Under the pieces are notes generated by a model. The model had not been told where the DNA came from, did not search any database, and saw only the letters and a list, made by a program, of their open reading frames with translations. Of a DNA stretch of 64,000 nt, positions 11,746 through 24,174 are shown in pieces (the stretch's first letter is position 1; each line of letters opens with the position of its first letter). The position numbers and the translations under genes were made by a program. The stretch comes from Zygnema cylindricum (Eukaryota > Streptophyta > Zygnematophyceae > Zygnematales > Zygnemataceae): assembly GCA_037447655.1 (NCBI GenBank), contig JBBHKE010002940.1, positions 124,001 to 188,000 on the forward strand. Direction: 5' to 3'.

Positions 11746-13301
11746 CCTTAAAGGCGCTGACAAAAAGCCTACAATTGAAACGCTTACTTTTGAACTATGA
11801 TTAAAACATTACAAACCATATTATTTTCATTATTTTAATTAATTCTCATATAGTTTTCAAGGACTAAATTACCTGATGGCACTAAAATCGAAATAGTTAT
11901 CCAATCGATGTCGGAAACAAGAATGAAAAGACAAATTCTTAATGTCTGTAAGCATATAGAGTCTGCTATATGTTACAAATATGTTTTTAAATAATAGTGA
12001 AAAAGGCTTTCGTTCTCTCAAAGGTTATTAATGAGGATTATTAGGGCTGAAGTAAATGTGTTGTGCATTACTTTATGGCGGTGGAAAGAATGGTGCATAT
12101 GCTGGGCCCCATTTCAGTGAGCTTAATTATGTTAGGGGTTGATGACTATGTTTGTTTTCTTAATTTATTCTTAGATTTTATAGTGTTATTAGGTTTCGCT
12201 GGTCCTGTCTCGTTTTTTGGTAAGGATTTTGTTGTTTTTAGGCATGTGTAGGCTATCAAGAGTATGTTTCCCTTAGTATGAATTATGACGGCAATTTAAA
12301 AAGTGTTCCCATGGGATTTTGGCGTCATTGTGTGTGAGGGCGATAAACAGTACGTTGTTAGAAAGAAAAAATCCTCTGTTTTACCAAAGTGTGTTTTTTA
12401 TCTTTTAAAAGCTTTTTCACAGGGTTGTGGTCAAGAGATTATTTAGGCTTCAGGACAAAAGTCACCACGTATTTTCTGCAACAGCTTCACAATTTTGTAT
12501 AAAAACCTCTGGGAAGCGGCACTGCTGGCCTGTTTTTAAATGATTGGAGGACAAATTGGAGGACAAATTTGGAGTGCAGTTACAAAGCTACCTTTGAATG
12601 TCATTATTGTCAAGTTCATGTTTAAACTCACTGAGTATATGGCAGTGTTGTGATGACAATCGACTGTTCTTTAACTAAATTATAACAATCAGATTTCCTT
12701 TACATTGGCCGGCTGGATTTTGCTCTTCAATTAAATTGTTGGCTTCGTTTTATGGTTTTTGAGTTTGCGTCTGAGCCTAAGATTTCAATATAAATGGTCC
12801 ATTATATCATGTAGAGCGTTTGAATTATCTCGACTCTAGCTTTATTATGAACGTATAAAAGTAAAAACTTATAGTGTGAACTTATGTAAGGACAAAATGC
12901 CGCACTAAATGACTCTTGAAGCTCCATGTCACTTTGTACGGATTTTTTTGTTCCGGAATATGTGCGGTAACATTAGCTAGCAATTGATTGGGAATAGTAA
13001 CTCGATATTACGTATGCTTTGAAGTACTCCTCCGATTCTTCTCTCTAAGGGGTTTGAGCATTGAAAATTGATGATGATGTAAGTTTACAAGGAGTACCTC
13101 GCCTTCGTTGTATAACGTCATTTTCCATTTATCAAAGTGGCCGTTGTCACTTTCACAACAACTAATGGCAACTTGAATTTCTCTCCATGTTCCACTTCGT
13201 CATTCAAAACCTAATATGGGAGCACCTGTCAAAGTCAAGCAGCTCACAATTTTCATCAAAAGTCAGTATTCACAAATATTGGTGTGTATTTGCAAGGGAC
13301 T

Positions 13302-13397
13302 AGGAGGGATAAGGGGAGGGGGAGGGGGGGGGGATGGGGGAGGGCGAGAATGAGGGAGAGGACGAGGGCGAAGGAGAGCGAGAGGGAGAGGGAGGGG
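13302..13397 (+). repeat. (GGGAGG)n purine tract
   Basis: About 95 nt of G/A with GGGAGGGG and GAGGGAGAG units. It is the strand complement of the CTCCCT tracts found in introns elsewhere in the window. Confidence 0.8.
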
Positions 13398-14390
13398 TGA
13401 AAAAAACCCATATATTTTTGGGTATACTTTTGCCCTCCGTTCACGTAGTTTTTCTACACGATCGTACTCTTGTCGCTACTTGTGCAAAGAGACTACTTGT
13501 GCAAAGAGACTACAGTTCTGTTACATATCGCGTTGCGTGATGCCCCTTCTGTCACTAGCAAGCGTTACGAGATGCCCATTCTGTCACTGTTGCTGGTGAC
13601 AAATGGCAATAAATTGATCGTACCGCGAAAAGCTAACCGAACTGACAACAAAATCTTTATTCACCTCCTTATTTTGTGGACGTGATCCTGGCCGTCCGAT
13701 CGTGGTTATTAGAGTCGCGCATAAATTCCTTTATTTACGCTTCGTTACAGACTTTTTTTTTTGTCTTTTGTGTGTTGTGAACTGTGGAGGAGCCATTCCA
13801 ATGCTTGAAGCCATATTTGCGATTTGATTGAAGACATTCTTAATTTTGCTTTCAGCTGCACTGTACTGTACGGTATCATATTGCGCTCTTTGACAAACTC
13901 CAGTAAAATTATACTTTTACACCTTTTCATTATTGTAATTGTTGTTATCTGATTGCGGTCAAGAGCTCTTCTTCAGGTACACGTCAGCATGGGCAAAAAG
14001 AAGTTTATCGACAAAAAGAAAGCCACCACTTTTACTCTCCTTTTCCGCGACTCCGCGGAACCCAGCGCGACTCCCAGTGAGCGAATTTTCACAAAAATAA
14101 CAATGTGAAATAAAATAATTTAGACCATACTCAACAAAGACTATATTGATTTGCTGCAAGAAACCATCAATATCAATAAAGCTTCCAAACATTCAAAAAT
14201 AAAAAGTGATGGATAATCCCTCAAGCTATAAAAGCCTGGGACTGTTACAAATCCCAAACTATAAAACAGACAAACAATTCACAAAAACTAAATCTCTCCT
14301 GTCGTTAATCTCGGCCTCATGAAATTTTAATTGACGGAGTTAATATACAAGGGCCCATGCAAACCTAATGTTAGGTATGCGACTGACATA

Positions 14391-15005
14391 CAACGTGTAT
14401 CGTTATTAGCGTCAAGAAATTATTATAGTGGGGTTCATATTAGTGTTATTAATTCCAAATTATTCAAGTAAAGGAATTAATATGGAGTTTATATTAGTTT
14501 TACTAATTCTTATTCAATTATAAATGGCGGGGTTGGTTCTGAACTGTTTTAAGAATTAGCGCTAAAATAGGAAATAATGCTTTTTTAGGTTGGAGGGGTA
14601 AAATTTAGGGGCACCGATAAAGTATCATTGACGCTAAATGATACACTGTGTACTTCAGACTACCCCGCAAATCACTATCAGGGTAAAACAAATATTAGTG
14701 GCGATGTGCTAAACTAAAAAATAAACTAAAAATTACAATTTAATTAAAGCAGCGTGGACAATAAACAGGCATTCTGACAATTAGTCTTACAAAGGTGAAA
14801 CCATGAAAACGTTAAGAAATAGTTAGTATGCGGACTGCTTAAATGTCAATAATTGTTGTCGAAATGATGCAGAAAATTGTGAACCGCGAAAAGAACTAGC
14901 GTTAAGAAAGAAAATAAGTAGTACAAATAGCACTATTTTGTGATCAAAGGGCAACAAAAACAGGGACGCGATTAGCGTTATTAACACTAATAGCCATTCA
15001 CAGTG
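14391..15005. mobile_element. MITE-like TIR element A (615 bp)
   Basis: The left end CAACGTGTATCGTTATTAGC and the right end, which reversed reads CACTGTGAATGGCTATTAGT, form terminal inverted repeats. Both outer flanks are TA (14389-14390 and 15006-15007), as expected for a Tc1/mariner-type TA target. No transposase frame is present, so it is non-autonomous. Confidence 0.7.
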
Positions 15006-15022
15006 TAGTATTGTTAACACTA

Positions 15023-15638
15023 CACCGCGAATCGTAATTAGAGTAATGAAAAAATTAGAGTAAAAAAACCAAAAAAAACAATTAGAGTAATGAACTCTAA
15101 TTTATGTGATAGAACTTTTTCACAGTCGAAGTTTACTCTAATTTATTTAAGTACTCTATATTGGGTTATGTCGGCAATAATTATCCGCGCTGAAATTATA
15201 AACACTAAATTACGTGGACGTACAAAATCTGTCAGTCCGTATAGTTTTGACGTCATTATGACGCTAGTATTATTTGTCGCACTGAATGTCAGTTAATGTT
15301 CACACTGACGACGATGCTGTCGACGGACGAGAGTCATGCTAACGGCTTTTTTTCGATGTGATTGATTTTTCGTTTAGTCCGATTTCACGTGCGAGCGCGA
15401 TTGTATTAAATCATTATTTGTACCGTTTTACTTAAAAAAGTACAATTTTGCACGGTCGAACGTCGTCCGTATTCCACACTATTTAAAACGAACCTATATT
15501 ACAATTCTGTTACGCTAATTAAACTTACCTAAATTAGAATAATGAAAAAATTAGAACCGTTTACTCTATTTGAAGTCATAGAGTCGAAATTTCGAGCGAC
15601 CGAATTAGAGTAATCTACTCTAATTACGATTCGCGGTG
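15023..15638. mobile_element. MITE-like TIR element B (616 bp)
   Basis: The left end CACCGCGAATCGTAATTAGA has its exact reverse complement at the right end (15616-15638), giving about 24 bp of perfect terminal repeat. TA flanks both sides (15021-15022, 15639-15640). It begins only 17 bp after element A and is almost the same length. No transposase was seen. The ends are better preserved than in A, suggesting a younger insertion. Confidence 0.78.
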
Positions 15639-16243
15639 TAACGATTACTACGTACAGTGCGCATCAAACTATTTCGGGATTTTTAAAATTCGTACTTTAT
15701 TTTGACTTTCAAATTTCAATTTTTTTAAATATTCCATACCCTAAAAAACTGAGAAGTGCAACGAACTAGCGCCGAGCGGCGGAATTTATGGCGTCAATGG
15801 CGCTTCCATTCGTAGACGGATTGGAGGACAGATAAAAATACCTGCGCGCAAATGAAGCAACGTCTTTTTTTTTTTTTTTAAATGTCCAAACATTATTCCG
15901 TACAGTATGAAACATACAAAATTTACGACACAAGCGAATACTATGCAGTTTTAGGAAAAAAGTCCAAATCTGTACGAATTGGACAACTATGATGGGTGCG
16001 TCCGTAGTACTTTTTATCACTTACGTTTAGATGTACTTTTTGTTTACGGGAAATAGAACATCTTTTGATGTGGGAAAAACATTTTCGGTCAAATATACTT
16101 GTTTTTTGCTGGAAGTGCCTTTTGCATTCTTTTGTTATCTTGCTTCCGTATTTGCTGTGTATTCTATTCTATATATTTATATCGATCCTTTATTTGGTAT
16201 TGGAGCTTTGTGTGCTCCGTAAGAGTGTTTTAAGGTGGCAAGT

Positions 16244-16585
16244 ATGCCGCCATGGGGAAAAAAGAAGAAATCTTCCACTACTTCTCGTGTCGTGGCTCCT
16301 CAACTGGATCCACCGGATTCGCCCGATCTATTTGATTCATCACTGGATCAGGGTGTTAAAGACTTGTGTTTAGGAGGGGCAGCTTTTAATGCGGCCTCTC
16401 CTACACATCCACTTCAACAAAGAGAGGAAGAGAAAAAAGAAAGGGTGACTTTCACTGAAGATCTGCTTCAAGAGGTATTTCAAAGCTTCCTTCATCACGT
16501 AAATCAACTGATCTTCGACGATGACCGGAAAGGGAATTTTAAGGTGTTTGAAGATCCGATTTTCGATCTCTTTAGAGGTTCTTAG
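16244..16585 (+). pseudogene. gag: gag-like reading frame of copia-2
   Basis: A 113-codon frame begins MPPWGKKKKSS, 38 nt after the PBS-like site, and ends at a stop at 16583. It is basic at the N terminus and helical later (EDLLQEVFQSFLHHVNQLIF). The remaining gag sequence continues in other frames downstream, with residues like RFIMARIR near 17,100. Assignment rests on position between the PBS and the zinc knuckle, not on a domain match. Confidence 0.55.
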
Positions 16586-18454
16586 AACGCAGGAGTGGAG
16601 AATAAGGAAGAGAGAAGGGAGATCCTTCAAAAATAAACACAAGTCCTTGAACATGATTCAGATCTAGATGAGAATTCCGAAGTTGAGGAGACAATTCCAT
16701 CAATTCCAAGGAAAACTGTCCTCTTTAAGGGATCCAACAACCAAATTTGAAATAATCTTATCAAGGTTCAATTGGTTCTTTGTCATCTTTGGAAAATTGC
16801 CAATGGAGAAGAGAATATGTCACCCGTAGATTTGAAGGCTCGGTGGCTATGGATCAGGAGGAACTTGCCCGCCATCACCTGTCTTTTGTAATCGTGCACG
16901 GCTTCGGTCTATGACCACTTCCCAACTCGCAGCACTGCTCACAAGTGCTGGAAGACCCTCGAAACACAACTTGAAAAGAGGCTCCAAAGTAAGGGTCAAA
17001 ACGCGTATCCAGATTTTGAACAATTTAAGATAAACTCAAAAGAATCCGTTGATGATGCAATCAAATGACACTATATAAATGTCGAGCAACTCTCCAATAG
17101 CGAGAGATTTATCATGGCGAGGATAAGGTGACTAGATGAATTGATTCTTTACCAGATAACCTCGCCAATCTCAAGGATATACTTTGGGCTCAAAAATAAT
17201 CATAATTTGTGGTTAACTACCTCAAAACAACCAAGGGATATTGAGGCGATCCTTCTAAAGCGTCTATCTCGAGTAGGTCTATAAACGTAGTCTCTCATGA
17301 ATCCGCGGATCTACATTTCTCCGTGGAGGAAGAAGAGGAAAGAAAATAGGAGGTGGACCGAAAGAAAGGGAAAGAGGCCCGACAAGGAGGGGAAACTTTT
17401 AGATCTAGCCCTCCTTTCAAAATTGAGCCAATATAACCTACTTTTGTTGTAATAAGGTGGGCCATTTGTCTTCTTCTTGTCCCCGCAAAGAAAACAATGT
17501 CACTTTTGCGACAAATGATCACAAATTAGCCTAATAAATCTATGCAAAAGCGGATAGAGGCGGCGTTGGAGGAGGACGAATCGACGGACGAGGCGTGGCC
17601 GCTTTGGTGGAGTAGGAGGACGCGACTGTCATTTCAAAATCCATGGACATTTTATGATAGAAAGGGCAAATGATAAAGAAAGAGACAACGCAAACAAATT
17701 TTTAATTTTGAATCTGGCAAAATTTTGATTCAAATGACAATCCCCATGGCATCCGACACCACCAAACAAAATCAAAATGAGGATCAAAATCGAAAAAATT
17801 AAGACAATACAAAAAGAATGTAGAATTATATGTAGCAGAAGAGGAGACTAAGATAGAGATCACTACGGATAACGAACAAGCAAACAACAAAAAAAAATCA
17901 TTAAGTCCAACCCACTTCAAAAATGCGTGAAATAAGTTGATAGAAAAAAAATCCTCTAACCAAGTTCAAGGAGTGGTATGACATCGCTAAAATCCCAAGG
18001 AAAGAATAATCGGTAACAAAAAAAAAAAACAAAGAGAAAAGCTTTAAGTCGAATCCACCTCAAAAACTTGTAAAATAAAAAGTTCAATAAAAAAGCCTCC
18101 AACCAAGTTCAACGAGTGGTTTGAAATCTTTAAAACCCAAAGGGGAGCCGTCCTCCCTCCAATAGGTCCTTGTCGCAAAAGATAGAGGCAACGGGAAAAT
18201 CGCGGTAAACGAGGAGATGTCATCCATCTTGCAAAAACAAAACATAGGCATTGGAAGATATCCCACAAGGAAGGAAAGTGGTTGGAAGCAAGTGGACATT
18301 GCAATCAAGAGGAATATAGATGGAACGATAAAAGACCCAAGGCGCAACTTATAACTAAACGCTACACACAAAAAGAAAGCATAAAATACAAAAAAACCTT
18401 CGCCTCAATTCTCAAACATAGTCCGGACACTACTTGCATTAGTAGCCATTTTCG

Positions 18455-19662
18455 ACCTAAAAATTGCACAAATGGACGTAAGAACGACGTTCTTACACGG
18501 TGAGGTCGAAAGGAGCTTTCTATACGACAACCAACGAGATTCAAGGTCTTGGTGAATTCGACAAAGACTTGCAAGCTCTCAAAGGCTCTCTACGGGTTGA
18601 AGCACACACCACGACTTTAGAATTGATAGAGCCTAAGATTTTAAAAAATCCTATCAGACCATTCGCGATATTACAATAAGAAAATCAATATCATCATTAC
18701 AATATACGTAGATAATCTAATGATTCTTGGGAAAACCAAAGAGGATATAGCAAAGGTAAAAAAATACTTCCAAGTCAATTGAAGATGGAGGACCTCGGAT
18801 AATCAACGAATGTCTTAGGCATTAAGGTTACAAGAGATCCAGAAAACAAGGCCATCCATCTTTCTCAAAGGAAGTACATTGGAGAGCATGCCACCAAATT
18901 AGGATTTGAAGACAAGAAAGGCGTCTCAACGCCTGTTGAGCAAGACAAGAAAACTTGTTCAAGAATGCGAGGAGTCACACGGTGAGCCTATTATTGTAAG
19001 ATAGTGGGAGCTCTTATTTACACCATGAACAACACAAGACGCGATTTCACAACTTCCGTTGGTATATTGAGGCGATTTGTACACAAACTAAGCCAACAAC
19101 ATCGGCGGTGGTTAAAAATGTACCCAAACAATTGTAGGAGGCAAAGTGCTACTCCCTCAAATTAGGAGGAGAACAAAAAAACATCAGATCATTACAACAA
19201 AAAAATCCAAAACCACTTAACTTTGTAGCGTCGGGGATGGAAGTGTCAACTGGTCTAGCAAATTGTATAAGAACATCGCCCTATCCACCATGGAGGTGGA
19301 GTACGTGGATGTAGGCACCACCGTGATGGAACTCCGTTAGCTAAAAAAATTATTGATTGGAGTAGGGTTTACTCAAAATAAGAGGACTACCACCTATATT
19401 GACAACCATTTATAATTAAAGTCGAAGTTGCTTGAAGATTTATGTGAATCATCCTAAAATTATGCACATGGCCAAAAAGTACCACTTCGAAAGGAACGAG
19501 GCAACAATAGAAGTTGTTAATTTTGCCTATATGCCAAACATAAAAAACGCCATAAATATGCTACTTAAGGCCGTTGGGAGAGAGAAACTAATTCCATGTA
19601 CAAAGAAGGCATGGCTGTCGAAAAAGATATCGTTACTAAGCAAGAGACTAAAAGGAAATTAG
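18455..19662 (+). pseudogene. pol: copia-2 reverse transcriptase / RNase H remnant
   Basis: Successive frames give QMDVRTTFLHGEVER (first catalytic Asp retained), CKLSKALYGLKH, YVDN in place of YVDD, IHLSQRKYIGEHATKLGF, STPVEQ, a YCKIVGALIYTMNNTR-like block near 19,000, and the C-terminal RNase H region with VVNFAYMPNIKNAINMLLKA, where copia elements normally carry ADMLTK. At least five frame changes or stops interrupt it. It cannot encode an active enzyme. Confidence 0.8.
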
Positions 19663-19680
19663 CTGAGATAAGGATAATTT

Positions 19681-20490
19681 TGCTTACATCTGTTCTTTGA
19701 AAAACACACAAGCATATCTAGTCTTTCAGAACCACACAAGTTGGTAACGACGCCATTAGACAATGACTTTACGAATCTCTACGGTTCATGAACAGGTTTA
19801 TGTTGGCAGGTGCCGTCATAGACTTGATTATCAATCTAGTTATTGTCTACTAATCATCGTATTCTCTTAACCATTACTCAACATTTCTTTTTGGGCGAAG
19901 GAAACATCTTTACTTAAGGTCATGCTATGGGTTTAAAATCGGAGATGCCATCGCTTGGACCCTTCGTTGTGTTACTCACATAATGAACATGTAAAATCAC
20001 TCCACTTGGAAAAGATTAAAATATCCACGACAATCACCCGAGAAGGTGCTTACAAGTCGTATAAATTGTGTACCTTTCGCCAAGGTGGATACGAGTCCAC
20101 CAGAATGATCTTGTCACGTTACAACCTTCAAAATTTACCACCCTCTACACTGTGAATCACATATGGTGTTAAAAAGTTCTTAGTGTAAAGATTCATAAAG
20201 TGTTCTTAATGCTCTACTAAGTTTTATAAACGCACCCCAAACAAAACATTAACCATAATTTATACACCCCGTAGTAATTCGGATACACATGCCCATAGTG
20301 TAGCCCCTCTAGATTGTTTTCTTATAGTCTTTGTTTGAAAACGTGAGTTAGCCCGTCTTTATTACTAAGAATCAAGTTGAGAGCGCTTTCACGTGTCAAA
20401 GCCACTCACTTTTCGGTCTTGATGCTATTATCTGACATTTGTACCAAAAAAAGAGCAATTTTAGTACGAATTCGCAAATTTCGTATACTA
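19681..20490. other. Sequence between copia-2 and the 20.5-kb repeats
   Basis: No gene seen. By position it should contain the 3' LTR of copia-2. I could not find a matching 5' LTR upstream of 16,195 to prove this. Confidence 0.4.
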
Positions 20491-20518
20491 CACCATGTAT
20501 CGCTATTAGTGTTAACAT
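20491..20518 (+). repeat. Left-end TIR of the TA-flanked MITE family
   Basis: TA then CACCATGTATCGCTATTAGT and GTTAACATTA. This matches the termini of elements A and B. No right end is close by. The best partner in sequence (sharing CACCATG) is the inverted end at 33268-33292. Confidence 0.55.
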
Positions 20519-20890
20519 TATTAGATTATTGGGTGAATCGGCGGATCAGTCGAATTCACGATTTTGTTCGGTTTGTGTTTTGATTCGATCCTAGTCTAAT
20601 TTGTGTTCAGTTTGCGTCAGCAATTTTTTTTACGGTTTCTTAAGTCTAAGTGGTGATCAAGGTTTGTGTCATAGGTTCGTATCATTTGGTACTATACAGT
20701 TGGTTAGTTATTTAGTGCAAAGTAGCGTAGTACGGTTTGAAGTCTAGCGCACGTTTAAGTTTGGGGTCACTCTTGTTTGGGCGCTGAAGGTTATAGTGTG
20801 TGTGAATGAGTTTCCATGATGATAGTGGAAGAAGTCGTGCAGTCTAAATCTTTCTTTAAGATCTTGTTTAAGGAGAAGTATGAGTAAGGA
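20519..20890 (+). repeat. LTR fragment, copy of the 31.56-kb LTR
   Basis: About 370 bp starting TTAGATTATTGGGTGAATCG are about 85% identical by eye to 31559-31924, up to the shared GAGGAGAAGTA/GAGTAAG end. This corresponds to the first part of the long LTR described at 31557-32614. It abuts the TIR directly at its left. Confidence 0.8.
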
Positions 20891-21231
20891 CACTTCTCCA
20901 CCAGGCGCCGATGGTAATCCTACGAATAAATTTACTGGGAATAAAATTTCGTTCACTTCTGTATCGGTTCGTGTCAGCAATGGAATCTATCGCATACTTG
21001 CTTTCTTTCGATTGGATGCACGTAAAGTCATGTTTTGATAGCGAGCGTCATCAAAGATTCCAAAAGCAAAATGTCTAAACTTTGTATCCGTACAACCAGC
21101 CGCAAAATAAAATGACGAGAATATACAAGTTGTGTTGTTTTACAACCACCGATGCAGGTGGAGAAGCAGTAGTAGTAGTAGAAGTAGACATGATACACTC
21201 TTAGAAGCTATCAAGAATCCTACCAAACAGT

Positions 21232-21967
21232 TGTTTTCAAGTGCTCACCAATTCTTACACAAGCATCAAAACCTCTCAAAACTCTAACAGAATATAGAGT
21301 AGCATAAACACTGACAACTGCTAAAATTTGAGCACAATTGCCTTGATAACACTCAAGATATAATACTCAGAAGTTTCACAAAAACTGTTTGCAATTTTAC
21401 TACTTGGAAGTCTGGATATAAGATGTGTTCTGAGTTCTAAGTCTTATACTTGTGTTGTACTAGCAATACTAGTGTACCTGAGAGGTACGTCAATCTACTA
21501 GGCTTATACTAATCTGTCAAGCTACCACTGAGCTACCACTGAGCTACCACTATGCTACCACTGAGCTACCCACTAAGTTGAGGTCCGTTGACCTGATTCA
21601 TAACAAACACAACTACGGTGTCCCATACCGAATCATATCCAAGGTAGCAGCAGGTGCGTTGACTGTACGGATCATATCCAAAGTAACCACAACTCCGTTT
21701 TTCCTGTCTGTGTCGCAGCTTCGCGACTGCACTGCTCTGTATGCATAGCAGTTGCGCTGTTGCGCTAATCTGTCTGAATATCAGCTTCGCTGCTCTGTCT
21801 GCATAGCAGCTACGTTGCTCTATCTACACAGCAGCTACATTGCTGCGCTGCTCTATATGCATAGCAACTGCGTTGTCCTCAAGTGATGACGCATATCCTT
21901 ACCCTACAAATAAATACCTTTCTGCCGTCCTACTAATTTGCTGAGACTGAAAGCTTTCCAAATAACA
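21232..21967 (-). repeat. copia-1 3' LTR
   Basis: On the minus strand it starts TGTTATTTGGAAAGC and ends TTGAAAACA (TG...CA). It aligns along its length with 27923-28628. An AGGGGAGTTT polypurine tract precedes it. It contains a short tandem array of GAGCTACCACT units (about 21525-21565) and TGCATAGCAGCTGCG-type repeats. The TG/CA boundaries are chosen by rule; the homology itself extends beyond them into the leader and gag start. Confidence 0.65.
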
Positions 21968-22129
21968 AAACTCCCCTAAAGATTTAGACTTAGTATACTG
22001 GCGCAGCTGCAATGACAAACTAGCGCAGCATCGCAGCATAACAATTTAGCAATTAGCGAGTCACCTAGTCCACTACATCTTAATGGTGGACTTATCGCAG
22101 CGTGGCCGTATAGCAATGCAGCAATTGAA

Positions 22130-22798
22130 CTATTCACTTAATCCCACTGCCTTCCTACAATACCTCAGCTTAGGAGCAGGAAGAGCTTTAGTGAGCATAT
22201 CAGCAATCATTTTTGCATCTGGCAAATAACATAATTTAATTACTGTAGAGAACACTTTTTCTCTTACAAAGTGTAATCTTACATCCATGTGCTTGCTTTT
22301 GAAGTGATGCCTCGGGTTATAAGCAATGGCAATGGCAGCCTGGTTATCACACCAGGTCACCTGTGGACTAACCTGCATATATCCTAGTTCTTGTAACATG
22401 GATATTACCCATAAGAGTTCTTTGAGGGCCGAGCTTGCCGCCCTATATTCTGACTCCATTCTCGACTGTGCTGTCACCTTTTGAAGTTTGCTGCTCCAGT
22501 AGCAAGTACCGTTCCCAATTTGTAGAACGAATCCCGTGGTGGATTTTTGGCTTGGCATGTCGCCGTAGCTTGCATCACTCCACGTTTGCAGTTTTACTTC
22601 TCCTCCGCCTAGTGTGAGTTTGAGGTCTTTGGTTTCGACCAAATATCTTAAGACTCTCCTTGCTCCCTCAAAGTCAAATTTTATCGGATTCTCTAGACTT
22701 CTGCTCAGTACCCCGACTGCTGCAGCAATGTCAAGACTGGTATAATTCAAGAAATATGTAAAGCTTCCCACTATCTGTCTGTAAGGTATTTGTGTCAT
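22130..22798 (-). CDS. pol: copia-1 RNase H / end of pol
   Basis: 222 codons without interruption. Visible motifs are IPYRQIVGSFTYFLNYT (the conserved start of the RT-RNase H connection), WSDASYGDMPSQKSTTGFV, QKVTAQSRMESEYRA, TWCDNQAAIAIAYNPRHHFK, HMDVRLHFVRE and ADMLTKALP, all in the copia order. The acidic active-site residues (D of WSDASYGD, E of ESEYRA, D of CDNQAA) are present. The frame joins the RT block upstream, although stops intervene between them. Confidence 0.9.
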   Translation of the reverse strand: MTQIPYRQIVGSFTYFLNYTSLDIAAAVGVLSRSLENPIKFDFEGARRVLRYLVETKDLKLTLGGGEVKLQTWSDASYGDMPSQKSTTGFVLQIGNGTCYWSSKLQKVTAQSRMESEYRAASSALKELLWVISMLQELGYMQVSPQVTWCDNQAAIAIAYNPRHHFKSKHMDVRLHFVREKVFSTVIKLCYLPDAKMIADMLTKALPAPKLRYCRKAVGLSE

Positions 22799-23319
22799 AA
22801 AATCATTCTCCCTTGATTCTAAATACTCGCTAACAATGACACTTCGTTCTGTCTCTTCTCCCTCTAACTTCTACTGAAACTCCATTGGAGTTAGACATCT
22901 TTTTGCCCCCTGCATTCTGTACTCATCTAATCTGTTTCCAATAGCCTCCCTTTGAGTCAGTTTTATTTATTTCTTATTTTTGTCCCTCTTTACCAAGATA
23001 CCCAAAATATATTTTGCCTCACTGAGGTCTTTCATCTCGAAGCGTGAGTTTAGAACAGTTTTGATTTTGTAAATTTCAGCCATTGATTTGCTAAATAATA
23101 GTAAATCGTCTACATACACTGCTATATACACTATCCCATTTTCACCCTTTAGAATGTAGACAGAGTGATCAGAACTTATCCTTTGAAATCTTAGGCTAGT
23201 TGGGAATTCATCAAGCTACAGATTCCACAGTCTAGGGGCCTAAAATGTTTTATGTTGTATAGAGATTTTAGCAACTTGCATACTAAGTGCTCTTTTCCTG
23301 GTTCCACATACTTTTCAGG

Positions 23320-23706
23320 CTACTGCATGTAAATAGTCTCTTCTAGTTCTCTGTGCAAAAAGACCGTCTTTACATACATCTGATGTATTTCTATATCTTC
23401 TATAGCAGCTAGGGAAAGCAGAATCCTAATTGTCAGAAATCTTACAACCGAAGAAAACATTTCTTCAAAATCGATTCCTTCCTTTTGATTATACCCCTTT
23501 GCCACAAGTCTAGCCTTATAACGTTCAATGGTCTTATCGGGATTTAACGTCACCTTGAATACCCATTTGCTGCCGATCCCTTTTCGGTCCGGAGGAAGGT
23601 CCACAAGCTCCCATGTTTGAGCCTCCATGATGGACTTCACTTCGTCGTTTGCTGCCTCAATCCAATGATTCCGTTCTCGTGATGAGAAGGCCTCCTGAAT
23701 GGTCAA
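23320..23706 (-). pseudogene. pol: copia-1 reverse transcriptase N-terminal block (left copy)
   Basis: The frame reads WVFKVTLNPDKTIERYKARL, VAKGYNQKEGIDFEEMFSSV, then QMYVKTVFLHRELEETIYM. In copia RTs the last block is normally QMDVKTAFL, where D is the first catalytic Asp. Here the codon at 23374-23376 encodes Tyr, so polymerase activity is not expected. Upstream (minus-strand sense) are Gln- and Asn-rich linker frames to about 23,936. Confidence 0.85.
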
Positions 23707-24164
23707 AGATCCCTTGAGGCTGCCGAGTAGGCAAAGTGAGAACTTGCTTGCAGGCGGCTGCTGGATCTTCTTCCCCCGGGAAATTTTGAGGCTGAGATCG
23801 TTTGATGCCGCGCATTGCGCTGATTGCGCTGGTTGCGATCAATGTGTATTGTCCGCTGTTGGTTTGGTTGGAACTGAACTTGTTGAGGGACTTGGAGAGA
23901 GGCGGACTGCGCAGTCACCACCGGAGAATTTTGCATCTGCGGGACAATTTATTGCAGGCAATCTAAAATAACATATTCCTGTACTTTTTGTTGCTTTTGC
24001 TGCTCCGTCATTTGAAATAAATCTATGTAGTCAAGCTCATCATTTACAATAATATTCCTCGCTACAACTATTTTCTGCCTTTCAAACACAAAGACTCTAT
24101 AGCCTTTTGAGCGATCATCATATCCTAACAGAATACCCTGTAATCCCTTCGGTTCCATTTTCCA

Positions 24165-24174
24165 NNNNNNNNNN
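24165..24174. other. Assembly gap (10 N)
   Basis: A run of ten N. The true gap size is unknown. It interrupts copia-1 at the junction of the duplicated pol segment. Confidence 0.99.

Larger units (their letters stand above)
10951..14390. other. Non-genic AT-rich interval
   Basis: No exon with a recognisable protein, no RNA gene and no long open frame were found. The interval holds the repeat cluster at 11528-11745 and a purine tract at 13302-13397. The rest shows no structure I can name. Confidence 0.6.
16195..19680 (+). mobile_element. Decayed Ty1/copia retrotransposon (copia-2)
   Basis: A primer-binding-site-like TGGTATTGGAGC at 16195-16206 (compare the plant initiator-Met PBS TGGTATCAGAGC) is followed by gag-like sequence and then pol remnants in order. 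These are a zinc-knuckle remnant near 17436-17480 with the first Cys read as Tyr, an RT block with QMDVRTTFLHGEVER near 18470-18520, the block CKLSKALYGLK near 18575, a YVDN box near 18700, and the RNase H end (VNFAYMPN) near 19520. Stops and frameshifts are frequent, many of them TAA/TAG, so the copy is dead. LTR boundaries were not resolved. The 3' LTR is probably within 19,680-20,480. Confidence 0.85.
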
